Below, in pieces: positions 50,444 to 59,599 of a stretch of 64,000 nt of DNA. The position numbers and the translations under genes are program-made. Within the stretch, counting starts at the first letter, position 1, and each line of letters opens with the position of its first letter. The notes beneath the pieces were generated by a model. It was given only the letters and a program-made list of their open reading frames with translations. It ran no database searches and had not been told where the DNA came from. Source of the stretch: NCEH01 sp043195135 (lineage in GTDB: Bacteria > Pseudomonadota > Alphaproteobacteria > Rhizobiales > Xanthobacteraceae); assembly GCF_043195135.1 (NCBI RefSeq), contig NZ_JBAFWP010000005.1, one strand, 5' to 3'.

Positions 50444-52846
50444 ATGACCCAGGCCCGCGACGCGACAGACCTCGCCATCCTGGCCGAGCTGGAGCGCAAG
50501 GTGCTCTGGCTCGCCAGCTGGACCATCCATAACGCCAACCACCTGCGCCCCAGCGACGACGGGCTGAAGGTGGGCGGCCACCAGGCCTCCTCCGCCTCCC
50601 TCGCCACCATCCTTACGGCGCTCTATTTCCGGGTGCTGCGGCCGCAGGACCGCGTTGCGGTGAAGCCCCATGCGAGCCCGGTGTTCCACGCCATCCAATA
50701 TCTGCTGGGCCACCAGACCCGCGAGAAGCTGGAAGCCTTCCGCGCGTTCAAGGGCGCGCAATCCTATCCCTCGCGCACCAAGGACGTCGACGACGTGGAT
50801 TTCTCCACCGGCTCGGTCGGCCTCGGCGTGGCGCAGACGCTGTTCGCCTCCATCGCGCAGGATTATGTGCGCGCCCACGGCTTCGCGCCGGAGCGGCCCG
50901 AAGGCCGCATGATCGCGCTGGTGGGCGATGCCGAGCTGGACGAGGGCAATGTCTTCGAGGCCCTGCTTGAGGGCTGGAAGCACGACGTGCGCAACACCTG
51001 GTGGGTGGTGGACTATAACCGCCAGAGCCTGGACGCCGTGGTGCGCGAAGGGCTGTACGAGCGCTTCGTCGGCATCTTCGAGGCCATGGGCTGGCAGGTG
51101 GTGATCCTGAAGTACGGCTCGCTCCAGCAGGCCGCCTTCGCCGAGCCCGGCGGCGCGGCGCTCAAGGCCTGGATCGACACTTGCCCGAACTCGGAATATT
51201 CCGCCCTCACCTTCCAGGGCGGCGCCGCCTGGCGGAAGCGGCTGATGGACGATCTCGGCGACCAGGGCGAAGTCTCCGCCCTCATCGCCCGCCGCTCCGA
51301 TGCGGAGCTTTCCGCCCTGATGACCAATCTCGGCGGCCACGATTTGCCGAGCATCATCGCCGCCTTCGAGAGCATCGACCACGACAAGCCGGTCTGCTTC
51401 CTCTGCTACACGGTGAAGGGCTTCGGCCTGCCGCTCGCCGGCCACAAGGACAATCATGCCGGCCTCATGACCGCCGCGCAGATGGATGTGCTGCGCGGCG
51501 CCATGAAAATCCGCGCCGGGCACGAATGGGACCTGTTCGAGGGGCTCGCCACGCCGCCGGCGGCGCTCGACGCCTTCCTGAAGAAGGTCCCGTTCGCAAA
51601 GGAAGGCACGCGCCGCTTCACCGCGCCCGCCCTGCCGGTGCCGACGCTCTTGACCCCGCCCAATCCCACCCTCTCCACCCAGGCGGGCTTCGGGCTGATC
51701 CTGCAGGAGCTGGCACGCGGCGACAGCGATCTTGCGGCGCGCATCGTCACCACCTCGCCGGACGTGACGGTCTCCACCAATCTCGGCCCGTGGGTGAACC
51801 GGCGCGGCCTGTTCGCCGAGCGCGAACTCTCCGACGTGTTCAAGCGCGAGCGCATTCCCTCCACCTTCAATTGGGAATTCTCGCCCAAGGGGCAGCACCT
51901 GGAGCTGGGCATCGCCGAGATGAACCTGTTCCTCGCGCTCTCCGCGCTCGGGCTCTCCCATTCGCTGTTCGGCGCGCGGCTGATCCCGGTCGGCACGCTG
52001 TATGATCCCTTCATCTGCCGCGGGCTCGATGCGCTGAATTATGCGTGCTACCAGGACGCCCGCTTCATCCTGGTCGCCACCCCCTCGGGCGTGACGCTGG
52101 CGCCGGAAGGCGGGGCGCACCAATCCATCTCCACGCCGCTGATCGGCCTGGCGCAGGACGGCCTCGTCGCATTCGAGCCCTGCTTCGTGGACGAGCTGGC
52201 GGTGCTGATGGGCTTTGCCTTCGATTACGTGCAACGCGACGGCAGCGGCGACGAGGACGAGCGCAACTGGCTGCGCGACGAGACCGGCGGCTCGGTCTAT
52301 TTCCGCCTCTCCACCCGCCCGCTGGAGCAGCCGAAGCGCACGCTCACCGAAACGCAGAAGCGCCACATGGTGGACGGCGCCTATTGGCTGCGCGAGCCCG
52401 GCCCAAATTGCGACGTGGTGATCGCCGTGCAGGGCGCCGTGACGCCGGAAGCCATCGCGGCCGTGGGCCTGATCGCCGAGGACCGGCGCGATGTGGGCCT
52501 GCTCGCAATCACCTCGGCCGACCGGCTGAACGCGGGCTGGACGGCGGCGGCGCGGGCGCGCGACCGCGGCCTCTTGCATGCCACCAGCCATGTGGAACGC
52601 CTGCTCGCCCCCCTGCCGCGCCATTGCGGGCTGGTGACGGTGATCGACGGACATCCGGCGACGCTGGGCTGGCTCGGCTCGGTGCACGGCCATCGGGTGC
52701 GGTCGCTGGGGGTGGAGCATTTCGGCCAGACCGGCACCATCGCCGACCTCTATCGCGCCCATGGCATCGACAGCGCGGCCATTGCGGCGGCGGCGCAGGG
52801 CGTCGCGCCGGGCCGGCCGCTGCGTCACCTCAAGGCGCTCGGCTGA
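50444..52846 (+). CDS. Homodimeric-type 2-oxoacid dehydrogenase E1 (AceE/MdeB-like)
   Basis: An 800-aa thiamine-diphosphate enzyme. The ThDP/Mg motif is GDAELDEGNVFEALLEGWKH ending in VVDYN; later blocks are VTTSPDVTVSTNLGPWVNRR, ELGIAEMNLFLALSALGLSH and PSGVTLAPEGGAHQS. It is related to pyruvate dehydrogenase E1 AceE but about 90 residues shorter, and no E2 or E3 gene is nearby. In Pseudomonas, MdeB (2-oxobutyrate dehydrogenase E1) is divergent from an Lrp-type MdeR, as here. Pyruvate or 2-oxobutyrate are the likely substrates. Only MTQARDA precedes conserved sequence, supporting the ATG at 50444. Confidence 0.85.
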   Translation: MTQARDATDLAILAELERKVLWLASWTIHNANHLRPSDDGLKVGGHQASSASLATILTALYFRVLRPQDRVAVKPHASPVFHAIQYLLGHQTREKLEAFRAFKGAQSYPSRTKDVDDVDFSTGSVGLGVAQTLFASIAQDYVRAHGFAPERPEGRMIALVGDAELDEGNVFEALLEGWKHDVRNTWWVVDYNRQSLDAVVREGLYERFVGIFEAMGWQVVILKYGSLQQAAFAEPGGAALKAWIDTCPNSEYSALTFQGGAAWRKRLMDDLGDQGEVSALIARRSDAELSALMTNLGGHDLPSIIAAFESIDHDKPVCFLCYTVKGFGLPLAGHKDNHAGLMTAAQMDVLRGAMKIRAGHEWDLFEGLATPPAALDAFLKKVPFAKEGTRRFTAPALPVPTLLTPPNPTLSTQAGFGLILQELARGDSDLAARIVTTSPDVTVSTNLGPWVNRRGLFAERELSDVFKRERIPSTFNWEFSPKGQHLELGIAEMNLFLALSALGLSHSLFGARLIPVGTLYDPFICRGLDALNYACYQDARFILVATPSGVTLAPEGGAHQSISTPLIGLAQDGLVAFEPCFVDELAVLMGFAFDYVQRDGSGDEDERNWLRDETGGSVYFRLSTRPLEQPKRTLTETQKRHMVDGAYWLREPGPNCDVVIAVQGAVTPEAIAAVGLIAEDRRDVGLLAITSADRLNAGWTAAARARDRGLLHATSHVERLLAPLPRHCGLVTVIDGHPATLGWLGSVHGHRVRSLGVEHFGQTGTIADLYRAHGIDSAAIAAAAQGVAPGRPLRHLKALG

Positions 52847-53012
52847 ACGGGGCTCGGCTGAGCGGCGTTCGGCCGGCCGGCAATCGGCTGGCCGGCATCG
52901 GGCGGGCGCGCTTTGCCCGGCGCTCCGGCACACTGCGGACCCGCCGGCGCAAGCCCGCCGGCGGAGGCCCGGCCGGGCCCCGGGACGGCTGGGGGCGAAG
53001 ACGGGCGCGACT

Positions 53013-53474
53013 CTAGCTGCGCTCGGCCGCCTGCGGCCCCTCATAGCGGTCCAGCGCGGCCCGCAAGGAGACGATCTCGGCCTGAAGGCGGATCAGGTCC
53101 TCGACGCTCTTGCCGGTCGCCGCGAAGATGCAGCTCGGCACGTCCTGGGCCTGGGCCTGGAGCGCCCGGCCCTTTTCGGTGAGATGGATGCGGACCTGCC
53201 GCTCATCGCGGCTGTCGCGCTCGCGCCGCACGTGGCCGGCGGTTTCCAGGCGCTTCAGCAGCGGGGTCAGCGTGCTGGATTCCAGGAACAGGCTCTCGCC
53301 GATCTGGCCCACGGTCTGGCCGTCCCGCTCCCACAGGGCCACCATCACCAGATATTGCGGATAGGTGATTCCGAGCCGATCCAGGATCGGCTTGTAGACA
53401 CGGTTGAAGGCGTGCCCCGTGGAATAGACGGCGAAGCACAGGAAGTCGCCGAGCTTCAAGTGTTCTTGGTCCAT
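53013..53474 (-). CDS. ohrR: OhrR-like MarR family organic hydroperoxide sensor
   Basis: A 153-aa MarR-family repressor. The N-terminal LCFAVYSTGHAFNRVYKPIL then DRLGITYPQYLVMVALWE is the OhrR signature; C13 is the peroxidatic cysteine position and the Tyr residues that bind its sulfenate are present. HTH and wing: ESLFLESSTLTPLLKRLETA, DSRDERQVRIHLT. A second Cys (SCIF, near 115) would give the two-Cys type. No ohr peroxidase gene is next to it in this window. Confidence 0.82.
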   Translation of the reverse strand: MDQEHLKLGDFLCFAVYSTGHAFNRVYKPILDRLGITYPQYLVMVALWERDGQTVGQIGESLFLESSTLTPLLKRLETAGHVRRERDSRDERQVRIHLTEKGRALQAQAQDVPSCIFAATGKSVEDLIRLQAEIVSLRAALDRYEGPQAAERS

Positions 53475-53526
53475 GACCGGCCCTCGCAGGGCGCCCGCGC
53501 CCTTAAGGCACCGCCCTTCGACACAT

Positions 53527-53548
53527 ATTAAATCGCACGCGATATATT
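53527..53548. promoter_or_regulatory. Imperfect palindrome, candidate OhrR operator
   Basis: ATCGC-AC-GCGAT lies inside an AT-rich stretch 53-74 bp upstream of ohrR. The arms extend imperfectly to about 11 bp. It could control ohrR and the rightward DUF1348-TetR operon. Confidence 0.4.
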
Positions 53549-53605
53549 GGCAAGCGACACTGAGCCGACTTGGCTTCAGGCCGCTTGACAGCGCCCGTCC
53601 AAAAA

Positions 53606-53640
53606 TGTACTGATTGGTACATACAATACCGATCAGTACA
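53606..53640. promoter_or_regulatory. TetR-type operator palindrome
   Basis: Two 14-bp arms (53606-53619 TGTACTGATTGGTA; 53627-53640 TACCGATCAGTACA) with a 7-bp spacer and a single mismatch. It lies directly before the ribosome-binding site of the DUF1348 gene and covers its probable -10; a TTGACA -35 is at 53585-53590. The TetR encoded by the next gene is the natural ligand. Confidence 0.75.
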
Positions 53641-53650
53641 GGAGCAGATC

Positions 53651-54130
53651 ATGTCCGAGGCGCCCGAGCCCCGTCCCCCGTTTCCGCCCTTCACGTTCGA
53701 GACCGCCGCCAAGAAGGCGCGCGGCGCCGAGGATGCCTGGAACTCCCAGGATCCGGTCCGCGTCTCGCTCGCCTATACGCCCGACAGCGTGTGGCGGAAC
53801 CGGTCCGACTTCTTCACCGGCCGCCCCGCCATCGTCGAATTCCTCACCCGCAAGTGGCAGAAGGAGCAGGATTACCGGCTCATCAAGGAATTGTGGGCGT
53901 TCCACGAGAATCGCATCGCCGTGCGCTTCCAGTACGAGTGGCGCGACGCGAGCGACCAATGGTATCGCGCCTATGGCAATGAGAATTGGGAGTTCGACGA
54001 AAACGGCCTCATGCGGTGGCGACAGGCCAGCATCAATGATGTGAAGATCGCCGCCTCCGAGCGCAAATTCCTGTGGCCCCAGGGCCCCCGCCCGGCGGAT
54101 TATCCCGGCCTCACCGAACTTGGATTGTAA
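53651..54130 (+). CDS. DUF1348 / NTF2-like protein
   Basis: A 159-aa small alpha/beta-barrel protein: PPFTFETAAKKARGAEDAWN, VSLAYTPDSVWRNRSDFFTG, EFLTRKWQKEQDYRLIKELW and WYRAYGNENWEFDENGLMRW are typical of DUF1348. The function is unknown; NTF2-like folds often bind small ligands. AGGAG lies 6 nt before the ATG. It is in an autoregulated operon with a TetR repressor (TAATG overlap), which implies induction by a small molecule. Confidence 0.87.
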   Translation: MSEAPEPRPPFPPFTFETAAKKARGAEDAWNSQDPVRVSLAYTPDSVWRNRSDFFTGRPAIVEFLTRKWQKEQDYRLIKELWAFHENRIAVRFQYEWRDASDQWYRAYGNENWEFDENGLMRWRQASINDVKIAASERKFLWPQGPRPADYPGLTELGL

Positions 54131-54687
54131 TGGCGAAAATCGTCCACGAGCGTGAAGATGTGCTGCCCGCCCTCGGGGAAGTGTTCCGCGAACACGGCTT
54201 CGAGGGCGCGAGCCTGGCCATCATCCAGGCCCGCACCGGGCTCGGCAAAGGCAGCCTCTATCACTTCTTCCCCGGCGGGAAGGAGGAGATGGCGAAGGCC
54301 GTGCTCGCCCATGTGGACCGCTGGTTCGAGAATGAGGTCTATCGCCCCCTGCGCGAGGAGGAGGACGCCCGCGCCGCCATCGCGCGCATGATTTCCTCCA
54401 CCGAGGCCTATTTCCGCTCCGGCAACAGGGTGTGCGTGGTGGGCGTGTTCGCGCTCGGCGAGACCCGCGAGCGCTTCGCCGTCGCGGTGGCGGATTATTT
54501 CGTCCGCTGGCGCGCGGCCCTGCAAGAGGCCCTGGCGCGCGCCGGCCATCCGCCGCAAGACGCCGCCGATCTTTCGGAAGACGCGGTGCTCTCCATCCAG
54601 GGTGCCCTGGTGCTTTCCCGCGCGGTAAACGATACCGCCGTTTTCACCCGCGCCCTCGCCCGGCTGAAGACGCGCCTCGGGGTGTAG
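54130..54687 (+). CDS. TetR/AcrR family repressor
   Basis: A 185-aa repressor with an N-terminal HTH (VFREHGFEGASLAIIQARTG, LGKGSLYHFFPGGKEEMA) and a C-terminal ligand domain with a TetR_C-like LSIQGALVLSRAVNDTAVF. The ATG overlaps the DUF1348 stop by one base, so both are made from one transcript and it should repress itself through the palindrome at 53606-53640. Confidence 0.9.
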   Translation: MAKIVHEREDVLPALGEVFREHGFEGASLAIIQARTGLGKGSLYHFFPGGKEEMAKAVLAHVDRWFENEVYRPLREEEDARAAIARMISSTEAYFRSGNRVCVVGVFALGETRERFAVAVADYFVRWRAALQEALARAGHPPQDAADLSEDAVLSIQGALVLSRAVNDTAVFTRALARLKTRLGV

Positions 54688-54754
54688 ATCCGCCCCGGCG
54701 CAAGCGGCCGCAATGCTCTTGCCCGGATCGCGCGCCTGTTCCAGTGTGCCGCCC

Positions 54755-56212
54755 ATGTCGAGCATCGCGCCCCCCCTCCGCCACCTCCCCGCCACCGCCG
54801 TCGCCGACGTTCTGGAGCGCATCGCCGCCCGCATCGGCGCGCGCTACGTGCTGCCCCCCGGCGCCGAGGCCGCGCCCTATCTGGTGGAAACGCGCGGCCT
54901 GTTCCAGGGCGAGGCGCCCGCCGTGCTGCGGCCGGGAACGGCGGAAGAAGTCGCCTTCTGCGTCGCCCAATGCGCGCAGGCCGGCCTGCCGCTGGTGGCC
55001 CAGGGCGGCAATACGGGGGTCGTGGGCGGGCAGACGCCGTTCGGCGAAATGCTGCTCTCCCTCAACCGCCTCGACCGCATCCGCGACATCGACCCGACCG
55101 ACCTGACCGCGACGGTGGAAGCCGGCTGCACGCTCCACGCGGTGCAGGAAGCCGCCCGCGCGGCGGACTGCCTGTTCCCCCTCTCCATCGCCTCGGAGGG
55201 CACTTGCCGCATCGGCGGGAATCTCGCCACCAATGCCGGCGGCGTCGCGGTTCTGCGCTATGGCAACATGCGCGAACTGACGCTCGGCCTGGAAGTGGTG
55301 CTGCCCGACGGGCGACTGTGGAACGGCCTCTCGCGCCTGCGCAAGGACAATACCGGCTACGACCTGCGCGACCTGTTCATCGGCTCGGAAGGCACGCTCG
55401 GCATCATCACCGCCGCGACCCTGCGCCTGTTCCCGCGCCCGCGCCAGCGCTCCACCGCCTTCGTCGGCCTGCCGAGCGTGGACGCCGCGCTCGCTCTGTT
55501 CCGCCGCATGCGCGCGGTCGCCAGCGACAGCCTGACGGGCTTTGAGCTGCTCTCCGATTATTGCATCGAGACCGTGCTGAAGCACATTCCCGGCACGGTG
55601 CGCCCGCTCGGCCTGCGCCATGCCTATTACGTGCTGGCCGAACTCACCTCCACCCGCCTGGTGGACGATCTCCCCGCCCTCGCCGAGGGGGTGCTGGAAC
55701 AGGCGATGGAGGCCGGCGAGATCGAGGACGCCGTGATCGCCGCGAGCGAGGGGCAGGCGCAGGCGCTCTGGAAGCTGCGCGAAACCCTGCCCGAGGCGCA
55801 GAAATTCGAGGGCGGCTCGATCAAGCACGACGTCTCGGTGCCGGTCTCGCGGGTGCCGGATTTCTACACCGAGGCGAGCCGGCTGTGCGAAGCCCACATG
55901 CCGGGGGTGCGGGTCTGCGGCTTCGGCCACATGGGCGACGGCAACATCCATTTCAACCTGAGCCAGCCGGTGGGCATGGACAAGGCGGACTTCATCGCCG
56001 AATGGGAGGCGTTCAACCGCCTGGTCCACGATCTCGTCGCGCAGATGGGCGGCTCGATCTCGGCCGAGCATGGCATCGGCCTGCTCAAGCGCGAGGAATT
56101 GCGCCTCTACAAGGACCCGGTGGCGCTGGAGATGATGGCGGCGGTGAAGCGCGCCCTCGACCCGGCCGGGCTGCTGAACCCCGGCAAGGTGCTGCTGCCC
56201 GGCGCGAACTGA
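54755..56212 (+). CDS. FAD-linked D-2-hydroxyacid dehydrogenase (D-2-hydroxyglutarate/lactate type)
   Basis: A 485-aa GlcD-like flavoenzyme. FAD motifs PLVAQGGNTGVVGGQTP and GTCRIGGNLATNAGGVAVLR, and a FAD_oxidase_C domain with the metal ligands FGHMGDGNIHFN (His, Asp, His) and EHGIG (Glu-His). It oxidises a D-2-hydroxyacid and passes electrons to the respiratory chain or an ETF. The ATG at 54755 has no clear ribosome-binding site; 54713 is the in-frame alternative. It may be co-transcribed with the TetR gene 67 bp upstream. Confidence 0.88.
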   Translation: MSSIAPPLRHLPATAVADVLERIAARIGARYVLPPGAEAAPYLVETRGLFQGEAPAVLRPGTAEEVAFCVAQCAQAGLPLVAQGGNTGVVGGQTPFGEMLLSLNRLDRIRDIDPTDLTATVEAGCTLHAVQEAARAADCLFPLSIASEGTCRIGGNLATNAGGVAVLRYGNMRELTLGLEVVLPDGRLWNGLSRLRKDNTGYDLRDLFIGSEGTLGIITAATLRLFPRPRQRSTAFVGLPSVDAALALFRRMRAVASDSLTGFELLSDYCIETVLKHIPGTVRPLGLRHAYYVLAELTSTRLVDDLPALAEGVLEQAMEAGEIEDAVIAASEGQAQALWKLRETLPEAQKFEGGSIKHDVSVPVSRVPDFYTEASRLCEAHMPGVRVCGFGHMGDGNIHFNLSQPVGMDKADFIAEWEAFNRLVHDLVAQMGGSISAEHGIGLLKREELRLYKDPVALEMMAAVKRALDPAGLLNPGKVLLPGAN

Positions 56213-56264
56213 CGCCCCGGGCGGCGCGCCGGCTTGCGCCGCGTGCCGCGCCGGACGGGAACGC

Positions 56265-57488
56265 TCAGGCGCCGCGCGGGGCGCCCTTGCCCTTCACGCC
56301 GACCACCGTGACCACGGCAAGCGCCAGCGGGATCGCCGCCGCCATGAACACCACATGGGTCAAATGGTGATCCAGCAGGATGCCATAGACCACCGGGCCG
56401 ATCAGCGAGCCGATGTCGTAGCCGGAATAGACCACGCCGAACACCTTGCCGGTGGAGCCGGACGCGGCGGCGCGGCGCACCAGCACGTCGCGCGACGGCA
56501 TGGTGACGCCCACCGCCGCGCCAATCAGCGTCAGCAGCCCGACGGCGGCCGCCGGCCCATAGGCCACGAAGCCGAGCAGCACGCACATCAGCGCCGCGGC
56601 CGAGAGGCCGATCATCGCCACCACGTGATGGCGCGTGATGCGATCGGCGAGCCAGCCGCCGCCGGCGACACCCACCGCCTGGCCGATCTGATAGGCCGTG
56701 ACGGCGAACGCGGCGATGCCGGCCGAAACCCCGAAGCCTTCCTGCAAGGCGGTGATGGAGAAATTCTGCACCCCCACCAGCGACATGGCCGAGAGCACGA
56801 AATACAGGAACGCCAGCAGCACCACCGGCGTCATCAATATGTGCATGAAGCTCGGCGCCGGGCCCGCGGCATGGTCCGCGCGGCGTTCGGCATGGGAGGG
56901 CGTGCGCAGCACCGCGCGGCTGCACATCAGGCCCACGGCGATGCACAGGCACGCCACCCCGAGGATGATCAGCGCGGCGCGCCAGCCATATGCCATCGCC
57001 AGCCCGCCCGAGACGATGGGGGAAAGGGCAAATCCGATATTGCCGAAGATCACATGGGCGGCGAACGCGCGCCCGAGCCGCTTGCCGCCCACCCGGTGGC
57101 TGAGGATCGACAGGTCGGCCGGGTGATAGACGCTGTTGCCGAGCCCGGCCAGCATGGCGAGCGGCAGCATGGCGGCATAGCTCGGCGCGGCGCCGAGCGC
57201 GGCGATGGAGGCCGATTGCAGAACGATGCCGCACAGCAGCAGCCGGTCCGCGCCGAAGCGGTCCACCAGCACCCCGGCGAGCACCTGGCCGGCGCCGGAG
57301 AACAGGTAGAAGAGGGAGAGGATGAGCCCGAGCTCGGTGAACGAGACGCCGAGATCGTCCCGCATCACCAGGAATAGCGGGGCAAGGGCGAGCTGCAGGA
57401 TGTGGCTGACGAAATGGGCGGCGCCCACGGCGCCGATGGTGGCAATCTCCCCCCGGGTGATGCGGGTGGGCTCCAAAGTCGTATGCAC
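56265..57488 (-). CDS. MFS transporter (fosmidomycin-resistance Fsr-like)
   Basis: A 407-aa major facilitator with 12 hydrophobic segments. N-terminal HFVSHILQLALAPLFLVM and VLVDRFGADRLL (motif A-like), NSVYHPADLSILSHRVGG and AFAAHVIFGNIGFALSPIVS fit the Fsr family. The start is a GTG at 57486-57488 with GAGGAG 8 nt upstream. Family members export drugs such as fosmidomycin; the substrate here is unknown. Confidence 0.85.
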   Translation of the reverse strand: MHTTLEPTRITRGEIATIGAVGAAHFVSHILQLALAPLFLVMRDDLGVSFTELGLILSLFYLFSGAGQVLAGVLVDRFGADRLLLCGIVLQSASIAALGAAPSYAAMLPLAMLAGLGNSVYHPADLSILSHRVGGKRLGRAFAAHVIFGNIGFALSPIVSGGLAMAYGWRAALIILGVACLCIAVGLMCSRAVLRTPSHAERRADHAAGPAPSFMHILMTPVVLLAFLYFVLSAMSLVGVQNFSITALQEGFGVSAGIAAFAVTAYQIGQAVGVAGGGWLADRITRHHVVAMIGLSAAALMCVLLGFVAYGPAAAVGLLTLIGAAVGVTMPSRDVLVRRAAASGSTGKVFGVVYSGYDIGSLIGPVVYGILLDHHLTHVVFMAAAIPLALAVVTVVGVKGKGAPRGA

Positions 57489-57550
57489 GGCGTTTCTCCT
57501 CGGCCCGCTCTTGAAGGGCGGGCTCTTCTTCTCCGGGCGCGAACGTCCGG

Positions 57551-59599
57551 TCAGTACACCGCGCGTGATCCGCTGCCGCCGAAATAGCGCAGGGTCAGGC
57601 AGGTGATGTCGTCGGCCTGGGGGGCGCCGCGCTCGAACGCATGGATCGAGGCGAGCACGCGCTCGGCCACCTCCGGCACATGGCCGGTGTTTACACCCTC
57701 GGACAGCAGGCTTTCCAGCCGGCCCTCGCCATAGGGCTCGTCATCGACGTCGAACGCTTCGGTCACGCCGTCGGTGAACAGGAACAGGGTATCGCCCGGC
57801 GCGAGCTGCATCTCGTGCTCCACATAGATGAAGCCCTCCAGCACCGCCACCGCCATGCCCGCCGTGCTCGGCAAGGTGGAGAGCGCCCCATCGCGGGTGA
57901 TGCGATAGGGCAGGTTGTGGCCGGCATTCACGAAGCTCAGCCGGCCGGTCTCCAGGTCCAGCACGCCGTAGAACAGGGTCACGAACAGCATCTGCTCGTT
58001 TTCCACCGCCAGCAGATCGTTGAGGCGGCGCACGCAGCCGGCGGGCGAACGCTCGAACAGCGCGGTGGAGCGCAGCAGGGTGCGGGAAATGGCCATGAAC
58101 AGCGCCGCCGGCACGCCCTTGCCGGACACGTCCGCGACCACGAAGCCGAGGGTGGATTTGTCGATCAGGAAATAATCGTAGAAGTCGCCGCCCACCTCGC
58201 GCGCCGGGGTCATGCTGCCGTCCACGGTGACGCGCGGATCGGGCGAGAATTCCTTCGGCAGGATCGCGAGCTGCACCTGGCGGGCGATCTCCAGCTCCTG
58301 CTGGAGGCCGGCGAGCTTGGTCTTGGTGATGAGGGCTTCGCGCAGTTCCACCACCATGGCGGAAAGGCGGGTGTATTGTTCCACGATGCGGCGGGAGAGA
58401 TCGTGCAGCACTCGCGCCACGCGGCGCAGCTCGTCGTCATTCTCGTGCTGCTCGCCGGACTGGAGCAGCGCCAGCACCTCCTCGCGATCGCTGGCGTCCA
58501 GCGCGTCGGCGAGGGCCTTCAGCTCGCGCGAGATGACGGTTTCCTGGCGGCGGCGCACGCGGTCGCGCTGGCGGCGGCTTTCGGCGAGCGCCTGCACGTT
58601 CCCGCGCAGGCCGACCACCGCCTCGGCGATGCGGCCGATCTCGTCCTTGCCGGTGCGCTCCAGCGTCACCGAGGTGTCGCCCCGCGACAGCGCCTGAAGC
58701 ACGTCGATGGCGTCTTCGAGCGGCCGGAAGGAATACCACAGGAAGCCGTTCACCCCGATCACGCCGATGACCAGCAGGAGGATGCCGGCGCCGATGGCCC
58801 AGCTGCGCAGCATGCCCTGGGCGGCCCAGGCGGCCGTAGTGTCCTTCAGCGAGACCAGGCCGCCGATGATGCCGCCGTTGATGTCTTCCACCGGCACGTT
58901 GACCACGGAATAGGTCTGGGCGTCGAGGTCGATGCGCTCGTACAGCGCCTGGCGCGGGGCGATCACGGGCGCGGCGCGCTCCCACAGCGGGGCGTCCGTG
59001 GTGGCGGCGATCCGGTCGCGCAGGGTCAGCAAGGTCGCGGCCGATTGGGTGCTGGCGGAGAAGCGCTGGACCGCGGATGACACGTCGCGCCCGAGCACGA
59101 CCACCGCCCGCCCGGCGCCCTGGAGGTTGATGACCCGCGTCGCCACGACCATGACCTGGTCGGCGGCGATCGACCGCAGGCCGCCGATGCGTTCGCCGGC
59201 CTGCGCGCGGTCGAGGCTGCCGGCGTCGAGAATGCTGCGCCCCGCGGCGAGGCCGGCGGAGAACAGGATTTCGCGGTCGGCGGCCACGACCTCGAAACCG
59301 AGCTTCGAATCCGTGCCGATCCCGAGATCCCCCAGCGCGGCGAGGACGCCCGAGCGATCGTTCAGCGCCAGGGCGAGCCGAACCGGGCTGGAATCGACGA
59401 TGCGGCCCAGGCGCTGGTCGAGTTCGGCCACCTGCACCGTCACGATCTCGCGCCACAGCGCGGATTGGCCGGAAATGGCGATGTCGGAGGTGCGGGCCTC
59501 CTCCAGCCGATCGCGCACCATGCTTGCGCCCCAGAAGGTGGCGATCAGGGCGAGGAAGCCCAAGGCGACGATCAGCGTGATGCGGGTGCGCAGAAGCAT
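57551..59599 (-). CDS. SpoIIE-type PP2C phosphatase with membrane Cache-HAMP sensor half
   Basis: A 682-aa protein. TM1 is near residues 8-27, then an extracytoplasmic double-Cache-like region of about 230 aa, TM2 (SWAIGAGILLLVIGVIGVNG), HAMP (RPLEDAIDVLQALSRGDTSV), a coiled-coil linker (residues about 330-440) and a PP2C_SIG domain. The phosphatase has the metal residues intact: REVGGDFYDYF, FVVADVSGKGVPAALFM, FVTLFYGVLD, LFLFTDGVTEA and PQADDITCLTLRY. It should dephosphorylate a Ser/Thr-phosphorylated partner on receiving a signal; no STAS or anti-sigma partner is encoded nearby. Its ATG overlaps the stop of the next sensor gene (TGATG). Confidence 0.88.
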   Translation of the reverse strand: MLLRTRITLIVALGFLALIATFWGASMVRDRLEEARTSDIAISGQSALWREIVTVQVAELDQRLGRIVDSSPVRLALALNDRSGVLAALGDLGIGTDSKLGFEVVAADREILFSAGLAAGRSILDAGSLDRAQAGERIGGLRSIAADQVMVVATRVINLQGAGRAVVVLGRDVSSAVQRFSASTQSAATLLTLRDRIAATTDAPLWERAAPVIAPRQALYERIDLDAQTYSVVNVPVEDINGGIIGGLVSLKDTTAAWAAQGMLRSWAIGAGILLLVIGVIGVNGFLWYSFRPLEDAIDVLQALSRGDTSVTLERTGKDEIGRIAEAVVGLRGNVQALAESRRQRDRVRRRQETVISRELKALADALDASDREEVLALLQSGEQHENDDELRRVARVLHDLSRRIVEQYTRLSAMVVELREALITKTKLAGLQQELEIARQVQLAILPKEFSPDPRVTVDGSMTPAREVGGDFYDYFLIDKSTLGFVVADVSGKGVPAALFMAISRTLLRSTALFERSPAGCVRRLNDLLAVENEQMLFVTLFYGVLDLETGRLSFVNAGHNLPYRITRDGALSTLPSTAGMAVAVLEGFIYVEHEMQLAPGDTLFLFTDGVTEAFDVDDEPYGEGRLESLLSEGVNTGHVPEVAERVLASIHAFERGAPQADDITCLTLRYFGGSGSRAVY

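Noticed and set aside
50399..53044. A minus-strand open frame of 881 codons opposite the E1 gene
   Set aside because: The E1 thiamine-diphosphate motif and AceE-like blocks are on the plus strand; the antisense protein is compositionally biased.
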